Source: UBA2883 sp050873965
GTDB lineage: Bacteria > Cyanobacteriota > Vampirovibrionia > Gastranaerophilales > Gastranaerophilaceae
Assembly: GCA_050873965.1 (NCBI GenBank)
Contig: JBNMJS010000081.1
Span: 1-7,824 of the forward strand
Reading direction: 5' to 3'
Length of the DNA: 7,824 nucleotides
Shown here: in pieces, positions 1 to 6,201 of the stretch
Numbering within the stretch: the first letter of the stretch is position 1
How the letters are laid out: each line of letters begins with the position of its first letter
Notes under the pieces: model-generated
The model's database searches: none
What the model was told of the DNA's origin: nothing
Seen by the model: the letters and a program-made list of their open reading frames with translations, nothing else
Made by a program: the position numbers and the translations under genes

Positions 1-35
1 AAAGAAGACTTAACATCATAAATTATTTGTGCTAA

Positions 36-41
36 TATAAT
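36..41 (+). promoter_or_regulatory. Possible -10 element upstream of nrdD
   Basis: TATAAT at 36-41 matches the sigma-70 -10 consensus exactly. The hexamer 17 bases upstream (13-18, ACATCA) is a poor -35 and there is no extended -10 TG. Transcription would begin near 48 and give a leader of about 105 bases before nrdD. In DNA this AT-rich a lone TATAAT can occur by chance, so the call is tentative; the real promoter may lie before the window. Confidence 0.35.
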
Positions 42-47
42 AAAAAG

Positions 48-143
48 GTTAGTCAGGGAAAGATTGATAAAAGCCCGTCGCTGGTCTATATCTATTACAC
101 AATCAAGAGACAATATTTATAACGACTTGCGGGACTGAGGAGA
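48..143 (+). promoter_or_regulatory. 5' leader of nrdD with G+C-rich pairing segments
   Basis: The non-coding stretch before nrdD holds islands much richer in G+C than the surrounding sequence, at 73-86 and 123-140. CCCG at 74-77 can pair with CGGG at 130-133, TCG at 78-80 with CGA at 123-125, and GTCT at 84-87 with AGAC at 108-111. Together these would form a branched or bulged stem ending just before the Shine-Dalgarno AGGAG at 138-142. This suggests a structured leader that could affect nrdD expression. I do not recognise a known riboswitch class and see no clear palindromic NrdR box. The pairing was found by eye. Confidence 0.3.
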
Positions 144-153
144 TTTGAAATTT

Positions 154-2439
154 ATGAAAGAAACAACTATGAAAAATGGAGAAGTTGTTGAGTTCAGTAA
201 CAATTCAACCAATGTAACGAACTCAATTAAAGGAGCTACTGTAAAAAAAGCTGCAGAAGAAAATCAAGATATTAACTTGGGAAAAGTTATAGATCTTGGT
301 AAAAAATTATCAACCGAAAATATTAAAATTGTAAAAAAAGATGGTACTTTAGAAGATTACGATATTACAAAAGTTGTTAAAGCAATTAAAAAATCTGCTG
401 CAAGAATGATTATTGAATTAAGTGCAGAAGAAATTGAAAAAATATGTAATATCGTTAATAAAAGTGTAGTAAATCTTGGTTATAGCAATGTCGAAATTAC
501 AAAAATCCATAGCATTGTAGAAAGTGCATTGGAAGATGTTAATCCAAGAGTTGCAAAAAGTTATAGAGATTACAGAAATTATAAAATAGACTTCGTAACA
601 ATGTTAGATAAAGTATTCCAAGAATCTCAAAGAATTATGTACATCGGTGACAAAGAAAATGCGAATGCTGATTCAGCATTAGTTTCTACAAAAAGATCTT
701 TGATTTTTAATGAATTAAATAAAGAATTATACAAAAAATTCTTCTTAACAGTAGATGAACTACAAGCAATCAGAGATGGTTATATTTATATCCACGATAT
801 GTCTGCAAGACGTGACACAATGAACTGTTGTTTATTTGATGTTGCAAACGTTCTTAAAGGTGGCTTTGAAATGGGTAACATTTGGTACAACGAACCAAAA
901 TCACTAGATGTTGCGTTTGACGTAATCGGGGATATTGTAATGGCTGCTGCAAGTCAACAATATGGTGGTTTTACCGTTCCAGAAGTTGATAAAATTTTAG
1001 CACCTTACGCAGAAAAAACTTATGAAAGACAATACAACAGATATTTATGTTTAGGTCTGTCTTTTGAAAAGGCTAGAGAAGCAGCTTTAGAAGATGTTAA
1101 AAAAGATTTTGAACAAGGTTTCCAAGGTTGGGAATACAAATTCAACACAGTGGCATCATCTAGAGGTGACTATCCATTCATTACAGTTTCTACTGGTTTA
1201 GGTACTAGTCAGTTCGAAAAATTAGCAACAATTTCTATGCTAAAAATCAGACAAGGTGGACAAGGTAAAAAAGATTGTAAAAAACCTGTATTGTTCCCTA
1301 AAATTGTATTCTTATATGATGAAAATCTTCACGGTGATGGAAAAATTTCAGAAGATTTATTCCACGCTGGTGTTGAATGTTCTAGAAAAACAATGTACCC
1401 AGACTGGTTGTCATTAACTGGTGAAGGTTATGTTGCTAGTATGTATAAAAAATATGGTCAAGTTGTATCACCAATGGGTTGTAGAGCATTCTTATCACCT
1501 TGGTATGAAAGAGGTGGTATGCACCCTGCTGATGAAAACGATACACCAGTATTTGTTGGTCGTTTCAACATTGGTGCTATTAGTTTACACTTACCAATGA
1601 TTTATGCAAAAGCTAAAAAAGAAAGCAGAGATTTCTATGAAGTTCTAGATTATTATATGGAACTTATTAGACAACTTCATATCAGAACTTATGATTATCT
1701 TGGAGAAATGAAAGCTTCTGTAAACCCATTAGCATTCTGCGAAGGTGGTTTCTTAGGTGGACATTTAGGTATTCACGATAAGATTAAACCTGTATTAAAA
1801 TCAGCTACTGCTTCATTTGGTATTACAGCTTTGAACGAATTACAAGAAGTTTACAACGGAAAATCTCTAGTTGAAGACGGTCAATTCGCTATCGAAGTAA
1901 TGGAATATATCAACAAAAAAGTTAATGAATTCAAAGAAGAAGATGGTTGGTTATATGCATTATACGGAACACCTGCTGAAAACCTTTGTGGTCTTCAAGT
2001 TAAACAATTCCGTAAAAAATATGGTGTAGTTGCTAACGTATCAGATAAACCATACGTTTCTAACTCATTCCATTGCCATGTATCAGAAAACATCACACCA
2101 ATTCAAAAACAAGATTTGGAAAAACGTTTCTGGGATTTGATGAATGGTGGTAAAATCCAATATGTAAAATATCCTATCAACTACAACAAAAAAGCAGTTG
2201 AAACTCTTCTAAAAAGAGCAATGGATATGGGATTCTATGAAGGTGTAAACCTTGCTCTATCATATTGTGATGATTGTGGACACCAAGAATTAGATATGGA
2301 TGTTTGTCCAAAATGTGGTTCTAAAAATTTAACAAAAATTGATAGAATGAATGGTTATTTAGCATATTCTAGAGTTAAAGGTGATTCAAGATTAGCCGCT
2401 CACAAAATGGAAGAAATCAAAGATAGAAAGAGTATGTAA
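154..2439 (+). CDS. nrdD: Anaerobic (class III) ribonucleoside-triphosphate reductase, catalytic subunit
   Basis: A 761-residue glycyl radical enzyme that reduces ribonucleoside triphosphates to deoxy forms without oxygen. The N-terminal 55 or so residues are a Lys/Asn-rich extension. An ATP-cone allosteric domain follows (about 57-145, starting IKIVKKDGTLEDYD). The catalytic barrel carries Cys225-Cys226 (MNCCLFDV), Cys443 (MGCRAFLSPW, the likely thiyl radical Cys) and Asn472 (RFNIGAIS), a pattern consistent with formate-using NrdD of the phage T4 type. Near the C terminus Cys705, 708, 718 and 721 form a CxxC-x9-CxxC zinc site. The radical Gly734 lies in RMNGYLAY. The start is ATG 154: AGGAG at 138-142 is 11 bases upstream, whereas a TTG at 145 would be only two bases from it. 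The activase gene nrdG follows, as is usual. Confidence 0.97.
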   Translation: MKETTMKNGEVVEFSNNSTNVTNSIKGATVKKAAEENQDINLGKVIDLGKKLSTENIKIVKKDGTLEDYDITKVVKAIKKSAARMIIELSAEEIEKICNIVNKSVVNLGYSNVEITKIHSIVESALEDVNPRVAKSYRDYRNYKIDFVTMLDKVFQESQRIMYIGDKENANADSALVSTKRSLIFNELNKELYKKFFLTVDELQAIRDGYIYIHDMSARRDTMNCCLFDVANVLKGGFEMGNIWYNEPKSLDVAFDVIGDIVMAAASQQYGGFTVPEVDKILAPYAEKTYERQYNRYLCLGLSFEKAREAALEDVKKDFEQGFQGWEYKFNTVASSRGDYPFITVSTGLGTSQFEKLATISMLKIRQGGQGKKDCKKPVLFPKIVFLYDENLHGDGKISEDLFHAGVECSRKTMYPDWLSLTGEGYVASMYKKYGQVVSPMGCRAFLSPWYERGGMHPADENDTPVFVGRFNIGAISLHLPMIYAKAKKESRDFYEVLDYYMELIRQLHIRTYDYLGEMKASVNPLAFCEGGFLGGHLGIHDKIKPVLKSATASFGITALNELQEVYNGKSLVEDGQFAIEVMEYINKKVNEFKEEDGWLYALYGTPAENLCGLQVKQFRKKYGVVANVSDKPYVSNSFHCHVSENITPIQKQDLEKRFWDLMNGGKIQYVKYPINYNKKAVETLLKRAMDMGFYEGVNLALSYCDDCGHQELDMDVCPKCGSKNLTKIDRMNGYLAYSRVKGDSRLAAHKMEEIKDRKSM

Positions 2440-2464
2440 TTTAACATAAGAATAATTATAGTTT

Positions 2465-2502
2465 AAGGTTTTATATGTCAAATTATTTGATAATAAAACC
2501 TT
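2465..2502 (+). promoter_or_regulatory. Long hairpin between nrdD and nrdG
   Basis: AAGGTTTTAT (2465-2474) is a perfect 10-base inverted match to ATAAAACCTT (2493-2502). Inside it TCAAA (2478-2482) pairs with TTTGA (2486-2490) around a TTA loop. With one bulge and a U-A and a G-U pair between, the whole forms a nearly continuous stem of 17 pairs. No T-run follows on either strand, so it is not a standard intrinsic terminator. An mRNA processing or stability element, or a partial attenuator setting the NrdD:NrdG ratio, would fit. Confidence 0.6.
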
Positions 2503-2530
2503 TGACTATGTAAAGACAAAATAAGATAAT
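2502..2530 (+). promoter_or_regulatory. Promoter-like sequence just before nrdG
   Basis: TTGACT (2502-2507) and GATAAT (2525-2530) are separated by exactly 17 bases, and each matches the sigma-70 consensus at five of six positions. The -10 lies two bases before the nrdG Shine-Dalgarno, so transcription would start around 2537, inside it. An mRNA from here would have almost no leader. It may be a weak internal promoter or a chance match. Confidence 0.35.
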
Positions 2531-2531
2531 T

Positions 2532-2538
2532 GAGGGAG
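2532..2538 (+). promoter_or_regulatory. Ribosome binding site of nrdG
   Basis: GAGGGAG lies 9 bases before ATG 2548. It would be inside the coding region if the upstream in-frame TTG at 2530 were used, so it fixes ATG 2548 as the start. Confidence 0.8.
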
Positions 2539-2547
2539 CAAAAATTA

Positions 2548-3048
2548 ATGAATTACCATAATATAACAAAAGACGACATGTTAAACGGAGACGGTTTAAG
2601 AGTCGTATTATGGGTAGCAGGTTGCAATCACTATTGTAAAGGTTGTCAAAATCCTGAAACTTGGGATGTTGGTGGTGGAATACCATTTGACGAAGATGCA
2701 GAAAAAGAATTATTTGATGATTTAAACAATTCTTATACATCTGGTTTAACTTTTAGTGGTGGAGATCCATTACATCCATTCAATCGTTCTGAAGTATTTA
2801 GATTAATTGAAAAATGCAGACACGAATTCCCAGACAAAACAATATGGTTATACACTGGTTATGAATGGGAAGAAGTTTGTCACGTTAAAGGTATTGAAAA
2901 TATTGACGTAATTTGCGTTGGTGAATTTAAGCAAGAACTTAATGACAACAATATTCATTGGGTTGGCAGTTCAAACCAAAGAGTTATTGATGTAAAGAAA
3001 ACTCTTGAAAAAGGTGAAGTTGTCTTACACGAAAAAGTGACTGCGTAA
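2548..3048 (+). CDS. nrdG: Anaerobic ribonucleotide reductase-activating protein (radical SAM)
   Basis: A 166-residue radical SAM activase that uses a [4Fe-4S] cluster and S-adenosylmethionine to place the glycyl radical on NrdD. The cluster motif CxxxCxxC is Cys26, Cys30 and Cys33 (CNHYCKGC). The SAM-contacting GGD motif follows in TFSGGDPLHP. WLYTGYEWEEV and the C-terminal GSSNQRVIDV stretch are typical of NrdG. Length is normal for the family (about 150-175). The protein is cytosolic, with no signal or membrane segment. It lies 108 bases after nrdD, on the same strand, and is probably cotranscribed with it, although the hairpin and promoter-like sequence in the gap could uncouple the two. 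The start is ATG 2548, chosen from GAGGGAG at 2532-2538. Confidence 0.96.
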   Translation: MNYHNITKDDMLNGDGLRVVLWVAGCNHYCKGCQNPETWDVGGGIPFDEDAEKELFDDLNNSYTSGLTFSGGDPLHPFNRSEVFRLIEKCRHEFPDKTIWLYTGYEWEEVCHVKGIENIDVICVGEFKQELNDNNIHWVGSSNQRVIDVKKTLEKGEVVLHEKVTA

Positions 3049-3068
3049 ATCAAAAATTATTGGTTATT

Positions 3069-3104
3069 AAAAAAAGAGCGATAAAATATTATCGTTCTTT
3101 TTTG
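3069..3104 (+). terminator. Intrinsic terminator of nrdDG
   Basis: The arms 3070-3083 and 3090-3103 form a 14-pair stem around a six-base loop. The core is GAGCGATA against TATCGTTC, and the 3' arm ends in a run of six T. One pair (3078/3095) is G-U when read on the + strand but would be an A-C mismatch on the - strand. The structure therefore favours termination of + strand transcripts from nrdG. Confidence 0.85.
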
Positions 3105-3106
3105 TG

Positions 3107-3143
3107 AAAAAAATAACCCAATCAAAACGATTGAGTTATTTTT
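3107..3143 (-). terminator. Intrinsic terminator of the rfaE2-lpxD-lpxC-fabZ operon
   Basis: The arms 3109-3123 and 3129-3143 pair over 15 positions around a five-base loop. Position 3118 against 3134 is C-A on the + strand but a U-G wobble on the - strand, so the stem is intact only in - strand RNA. There it ends in seven U (3113-3107). It sits 26 bases past the fabZ stop. Confidence 0.85.
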
Positions 3144-3168
3144 AATATCATAAAACAATATACAATAA

Positions 3169-3618
3169 CTATTTCATACAAACAGTTAAATCAGCTTCAA
3201 CAACAGTTTTGCCATCAACTGAGCCAACTGCGTGACATTTACCGATAGGACCTTTAACTCTTGTCATTTCGATAAACATATCTAATCTATCACCAGGTCT
3301 TACAATATTTTTAAATCTAACATTATCAATACCTGCAAATAAAGTTAATTTACCTTTATATTCTGGTAATGTAGTTAAAATTGGTGCTGAACATTGAGCC
3401 ATTGCTTCAATTTGCAAAACACCTGGCATGATAGGATTATTAGGAAAATGTCCTTGGAAAAATTCTTCATTCATAGTTAGATTTTTATAACCTTTTGAAT
3501 ATTTACCAGGAACACATTCTGTAATTCTATCTACTAACAAAAATGGGTATCTGTGAGGAATCATTTCCATAATTTGTTGAATATCAAAACTCAACTTTTC
3601 TTCTGTAACTTCACTCAT
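3169..3618 (-). CDS. fabZ: 3-hydroxyacyl-[acyl-carrier-protein] dehydratase FabZ
   Basis: A 149-residue hot-dog fold enzyme that dehydrates (3R)-hydroxyacyl-ACP to trans-2-enoyl-ACP in fatty acid elongation. The signature starts at IPHRYPFLLVDR (20-31). The catalytic His57 lies in QGHFPNNPIMPG and the catalytic Glu71 in LQIEAMAQ. Length is typical of the family. It is the last gene of the lipid A operon, 10 bases after lpxC. Its Shine-Dalgarno AAGGAG (3625-3630) overlaps the lpxC TAA, which suggests coupled translation. FabZ competes with lipid A acylation for 3-hydroxyacyl-ACP, so keeping it with lpxC and lpxD makes metabolic sense. An intrinsic terminator follows directly. Confidence 0.97.
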   Translation of the reverse strand: MSEVTEEKLSFDIQQIMEMIPHRYPFLLVDRITECVPGKYSKGYKNLTMNEEFFQGHFPNNPIMPGVLQIEAMAQCSAPILTTLPEYKGKLTLFAGIDNVRFKNIVRPGDRLDMFIEMTRVKGPIGKCHAVGSVDGKTVVEADLTVCMK

Positions 3619-3628
3619 TATTATCTCC

Positions 3629-4474
3629 TTATTTTACTTTAATCAATTTATCTTGTAATAATTTTGCAACCTTAATATGGACAGCGTGACCAGCCTCTTT
3701 AACCAATATCTGACATTTCAAATCTAGAGGCGAAATACCAGTTTGATAAATATCACCAAATAAATCTAAAATTTTATGCTTTATTGGTTCTTTTTCAGAA
3801 CGTAAATCGACTGTATAACCATCATCAACAAGCCCTAATGTGTTATCGATAGTAACACCTTGTGCAAAACCTAACATTTGATATTTTTTTAAATCTTTAT
3901 AAAAACCAAATGTTCTAGCTTCAATAATTTCTTCTATATTATTTTTATCAAATGCAACCCAACGATTATTTAAATCATTATGAGCATAATTAACTGCATA
4001 AGAAATATATAATTCTTTATCCGGCAAAATAACCATACTTGTTTTACCATTTAGGTAATATACAGGCTCTTTTACTGTATAGAATTGCTGTTTTTTAGGT
4101 TTATCAACAATACCTGCTTCTTGGAATAATCTAACCCACTCTTTAGAACTACCATCAAAGATTGGAAATTCTTCTTGAGATAAATACACATCCAAAGAAT
4201 TAATTTTTAAAATGGAACAAGCAGCCATAAAATGCTCACACAAAGCAGCTTTATATTTACAACCACCTAACAAAGTTCTATGTTCTCGGCTACCTAAGGT
4301 AACATTATGCTCAGTTGAGATAACGTTACCTACGTAAGCCTTAAAACTTTTCTCTTCATTTTTTACGAACAGCCTTATATAACCTTCTTTTGAAGGTTTG
4401 ATGACAACCTCGCAATCGAGGTTCTTCATCAAAGTATTGCCTTTTGCTCTAATTTCTTTTGCAATTGTTGTCAT
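3629..4474 (-). CDS. lpxC: UDP-3-O-acyl-N-acetylglucosamine deacetylase LpxC
   Basis: A 281-residue zinc deacetylase that removes acetate from UDP-3-O-acyl-GlcNAc, the committed step of lipid A synthesis. Zinc ligands are His81 (in CEHFMAAC, after Glu80), His233 and Asp237 (KHKILD). His263 (AGH) matches the catalytic His265 of E. coli LpxC. ARTFGF, FPIFDGSS and Asp241 are also conserved. The protein is slightly shorter than E. coli LpxC (305). The N-terminal GxGLHSG block is degenerate (GNTLMKN at 12-18), with Met where the family has His. ATG 4474 lies two bases after the lpxD stop, and its Shine-Dalgarno (GGAAG, in the last lpxD codons) is weak, so it is probably translated by coupling. Confidence 0.95.
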   Translation of the reverse strand: MTTIAKEIRAKGNTLMKNLDCEVVIKPSKEGYIRLFVKNEEKSFKAYVGNVISTEHNVTLGSREHRTLLGGCKYKAALCEHFMAACSILKINSLDVYLSQEEFPIFDGSSKEWVRLFQEAGIVDKPKKQQFYTVKEPVYYLNGKTSMVILPDKELYISYAVNYAHNDLNNRWVAFDKNNIEEIIEARTFGFYKDLKKYQMLGFAQGVTIDNTLGLVDDGYTVDLRSEKEPIKHKILDLFGDIYQTGISPLDLKCQILVKEAGHAVHIKVAKLLQDKLIKVK

Positions 4475-4476
4475 AA

Positions 4477-5577
4477 CTATGCTTCCGTATTATGTTCGTT
4501 TTCAAATGCTGACAATAATGGTTCATATTTTTTGAATTTTTTAATCAAATCACCAGCATCTTTCATAATCTTCAATTGTTTGATAAATTCTTTTCTTGGA
4601 ACTGCTGGAGCACCTACAACAATAGATTTTGCAGGGAAGCTTTTTGTTACTCCAGCTTTAGCAGCAACAATAGAGTCATCACCAATCTTAATATGGTCTG
4701 CAAGACCTGCTTGACCAGCAAGAACAACTCTATCACCAATTTGACAACTACCTGCAATACCAACTTGAGAAACTATCATACAACCAGAACCGATTTTACA
4801 GTTATGACCAATCATAACTAAATTATCAATTTTGGTATTATCACCAATTGTTGTATTTTCAATAGTACCTCTATCAATTGTTGCATTTGCACCAATTTCA
4901 ACATTATTACCAATAACAACTGAACCAATTGAATTAATTTTGAAAATAACGTGTTCAGCAGCATTAGTATCTTTTATTTCACCATCTTTTCTAGCTTGTT
5001 CAATGTTGTTAGGATTTTCAGTAACGAAACTAAATCCATCTGCACCTAATGAAACACCGTGATGTAAAATAACTTTATTTCCAACTTTTACTCTATCACC
5101 GATATTAACTCCAGGGTGGAAGAAACAATCACTACCGATAACAGCATTGTTACCAATATAGCAATTTGCTAAAATCTTGGTGTTATCACCAACAACAGCA
5201 CCTTTCGCTAATACAACATTTGGTCCAATAGATACATTTTGACCAACTTTTGCTTCAGGATGAATAACAGCAGTTGGATGAATACCTTCATTTGTTTCTG
5301 GTGCTTCATAAAACATAGTGATAAGTTTCATCATAGCCAATCTAGGTCTTTCAACCTCAATTGTAGTAAAGCCATCAATATTAACACCCAAAGGTACAAG
5401 TGCTGCTTTAGCTTTTGTTTTTGCTAAATTTTCAATTTCTTCTTCACCTAAGGCTAATGCAAGAGTATGTTCATCTGCCAAAAGTGGTGGTGCAATTCTT
5501 GTAATTGATACATCAGCCATCTTTGTTAACATACCATTAGTAATTTTTGCAATTTGTTCTAAAGTAAAAGATTTCAT
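4477..5577 (-). CDS. lpxD: UDP-3-O-(3-hydroxyacyl)glucosamine N-acyltransferase LpxD
   Basis: A 366-residue acyltransferase that adds the second 3-hydroxyacyl chain, from acyl-ACP, to UDP-3-O-acyl-glucosamine. Residues 1-95 form the uridine-binding N-terminal domain. From about 98 to 325 there are many left-handed beta-helix hexapeptide repeats (for example IGPNVV, IGNNAV, IGANAT). The catalytic His258 lies in NLVMIGHNCKIG. The C terminus is a charged helical tail of about 35 residues. Compared with E. coli LpxD (341) it is longer. Part of the extra length is a polar stretch at about 184-214, between GADGF and SIGSVVIG, where other LpxD proteins have a shorter loop. Its Shine-Dalgarno AAGGAG (5584-5589) is formed by the last two codons of rfaE2. 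Confidence 0.96.
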   Translation of the reverse strand: MKSFTLEQIAKITNGMLTKMADVSITRIAPPLLADEHTLALALGEEEIENLAKTKAKAALVPLGVNIDGFTTIEVERPRLAMMKLITMFYEAPETNEGIHPTAVIHPEAKVGQNVSIGPNVVLAKGAVVGDNTKILANCYIGNNAVIGSDCFFHPGVNIGDRVKVGNKVILHHGVSLGADGFSFVTENPNNIEQARKDGEIKDTNAAEHVIFKINSIGSVVIGNNVEIGANATIDRGTIENTTIGDNTKIDNLVMIGHNCKIGSGCMIVSQVGIAGSCQIGDRVVLAGQAGLADHIKIGDDSIVAAKAGVTKSFPAKSIVVGAPAVPRKEFIKQLKIMKDAGDLIKKFKKYEPLLSAFENEHNTEA

Positions 5578-5580
5578 TTT

Positions 5581-6054
5581 CTACTCCTTATTATTAATCT
5601 TATCAATTATATTTGTTGTAGATTTTCCCTGTACAAAATCAATAAACTCAACTTTTGTACCGTTCTTAATCATAATATCTCTCTCTGGCAATGTTTCCAT
5701 TGTGTAATCAGCACCTTTTGTATAAACATCAGGTTTAATTTCATCTAATAAAGATGCTGGACTATCTTCATCAAACAACACAACAAAGTCCACACAACTC
5801 AACGCTGTTAAGATTTCTGCCCTGTCATTTTCATTATTTATAGGTCTTTCTGGACCTTTTATACTTCTCACAGATTTATCTGAATTTAATAAAACAATTA
5901 AATAATCTGCAAAAGTTTTCGTTTTTTGTAAATATCTAACATGTCCAACGTGTAAAATATCAAAACAACCATTAGTTGTAACAACAGTTTTGCCGGCAGC
6001 ATGCAATTTTTTTACAAAATCGGATACATTTTTCCTACTTAAAATTTGCCCCAT
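5581..6054 (-). CDS. rfaE2: D-glycero-beta-D-manno-heptose 1-phosphate adenylyltransferase
   Basis: A 157-residue nucleotidyltransferase that joins ATP and heptose 1-phosphate to give ADP-heptose, the donor for LPS inner core. It matches the C-terminal domain of the E. coli bifunctional HldE as a stand-alone protein. NGCFDILHVGH at 28-38 holds the HxGH nucleotide-binding motif (His35, His38). Further family signatures are LNSDKSVRSIKG, PERPIN, KGADY and GKSTTNII near the C terminus. The separate kinase (HldA/RfaE1) is not in this window. It is the first gene of the operon. The start at 6054 is chosen because AGGAG (6064-6060) is five bases upstream. The reading frame stays open to an ATG at 6129, but those 25 extra residues lie over the promoter and have no family match. 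Confidence 0.93.
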   Translation of the reverse strand: MGQILSRKNVSDFVKKLHAAGKTVVTTNGCFDILHVGHVRYLQKTKTFADYLIVLLNSDKSVRSIKGPERPINNENDRAEILTALSCVDFVVLFDEDSPASLLDEIKPDVYTKGADYTMETLPERDIMIKNGTKVEFIDFVQGKSTTNIIDKINNKE

Positions 6055-6073
6055 AATAACTCCTGTAAATATG

Positions 6074-6082
6074 ATTATATCA
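6074..6082 (-). promoter_or_regulatory. Extended -10 promoter of the rfaE2-lpxD-lpxC-fabZ operon
   Basis: Read on the - strand, TGATATAAT (6082-6074) is a full extended -10 element (TGnTATAAT). The -35 region (around 6097-6102, GCGAAT) is poor, as is common at extended -10 promoters. Transcription would start near 6067, leaving a leader of about 13 bases that just includes the AGGAG of rfaE2. Confidence 0.6.
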
Positions 6083-6147
6083 AAAACAGAACTATAATTC
6101 GCCCTATTTGTTACAAATATTAAGCACATAATAGCAATAAATCGGCA

Positions 6148-6176
6148 TGGACTTAATAATAAAAATTTTGTATAAT
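6148..6176 (+). promoter_or_regulatory. Promoter of the M49-like peptidase gene
   Basis: TGGACT (6148-6153) and TATAAT (6171-6176) are separated by 17 bases; the -10 is a perfect match and the -35 matches at four of six positions. Transcription would begin near 6183, giving a leader of about 19 bases that includes AGGA at 6191-6194, seven bases before ATG 6202. Together with the extended -10 on the other strand this makes 6055-6201 a divergent promoter region. Confidence 0.65.
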
Positions 6177-6201
6177 AAAACCAATAAGAAAGGACTACAG
6201 A

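Noticed and set aside
1..21. In-frame tail (six codons then TAA) of a possible upstream gene
   Set aside because: Six codons carry no recognisable signal, and other frames also stop within a few codons.
31..90. Resemblance to the 3' end of a cobalamin riboswitch (GGGAAAG followed by AAGCCCG)
   Set aside because: The conserved GACC segment after AAGCC is missing, no CACTG block is visible, and most of such an aptamer would lie outside the window. Only a covariance search on extended sequence could settle it.
82..110. NrdR-box-like partial match (ATATCTATTACACAAT)
   Set aside because: NrdR boxes are paired palindromes of the ACAC-N8-GTGT type; here only one half-site is seen.
145..153. TTG start for nrdD
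   Set aside because: Only two bases from the Shine-Dalgarno AGGAG; ATG 154 has workable spacing.
2530..2547. TTG start for nrdG
   Set aside because: It would place the Shine-Dalgarno GAGGGAG inside the coding region; ATG 2548 starts at the usual NrdG N terminus.
4532..5707. Several + strand open frames across lpxD and rfaE2
   Set aside because: They are antisense to genes with clear family signatures, have no family signature of their own, and reflect low stop frequency opposite conserved coding sequence.
6055..6129. N-terminal extension of rfaE2 to an ATG at 6129
   Set aside because: The 25 residues do not match the family, overlap an extended -10 promoter, and lack a good ribosome site, whereas ATG 6054 has AGGAG five bases upstream.
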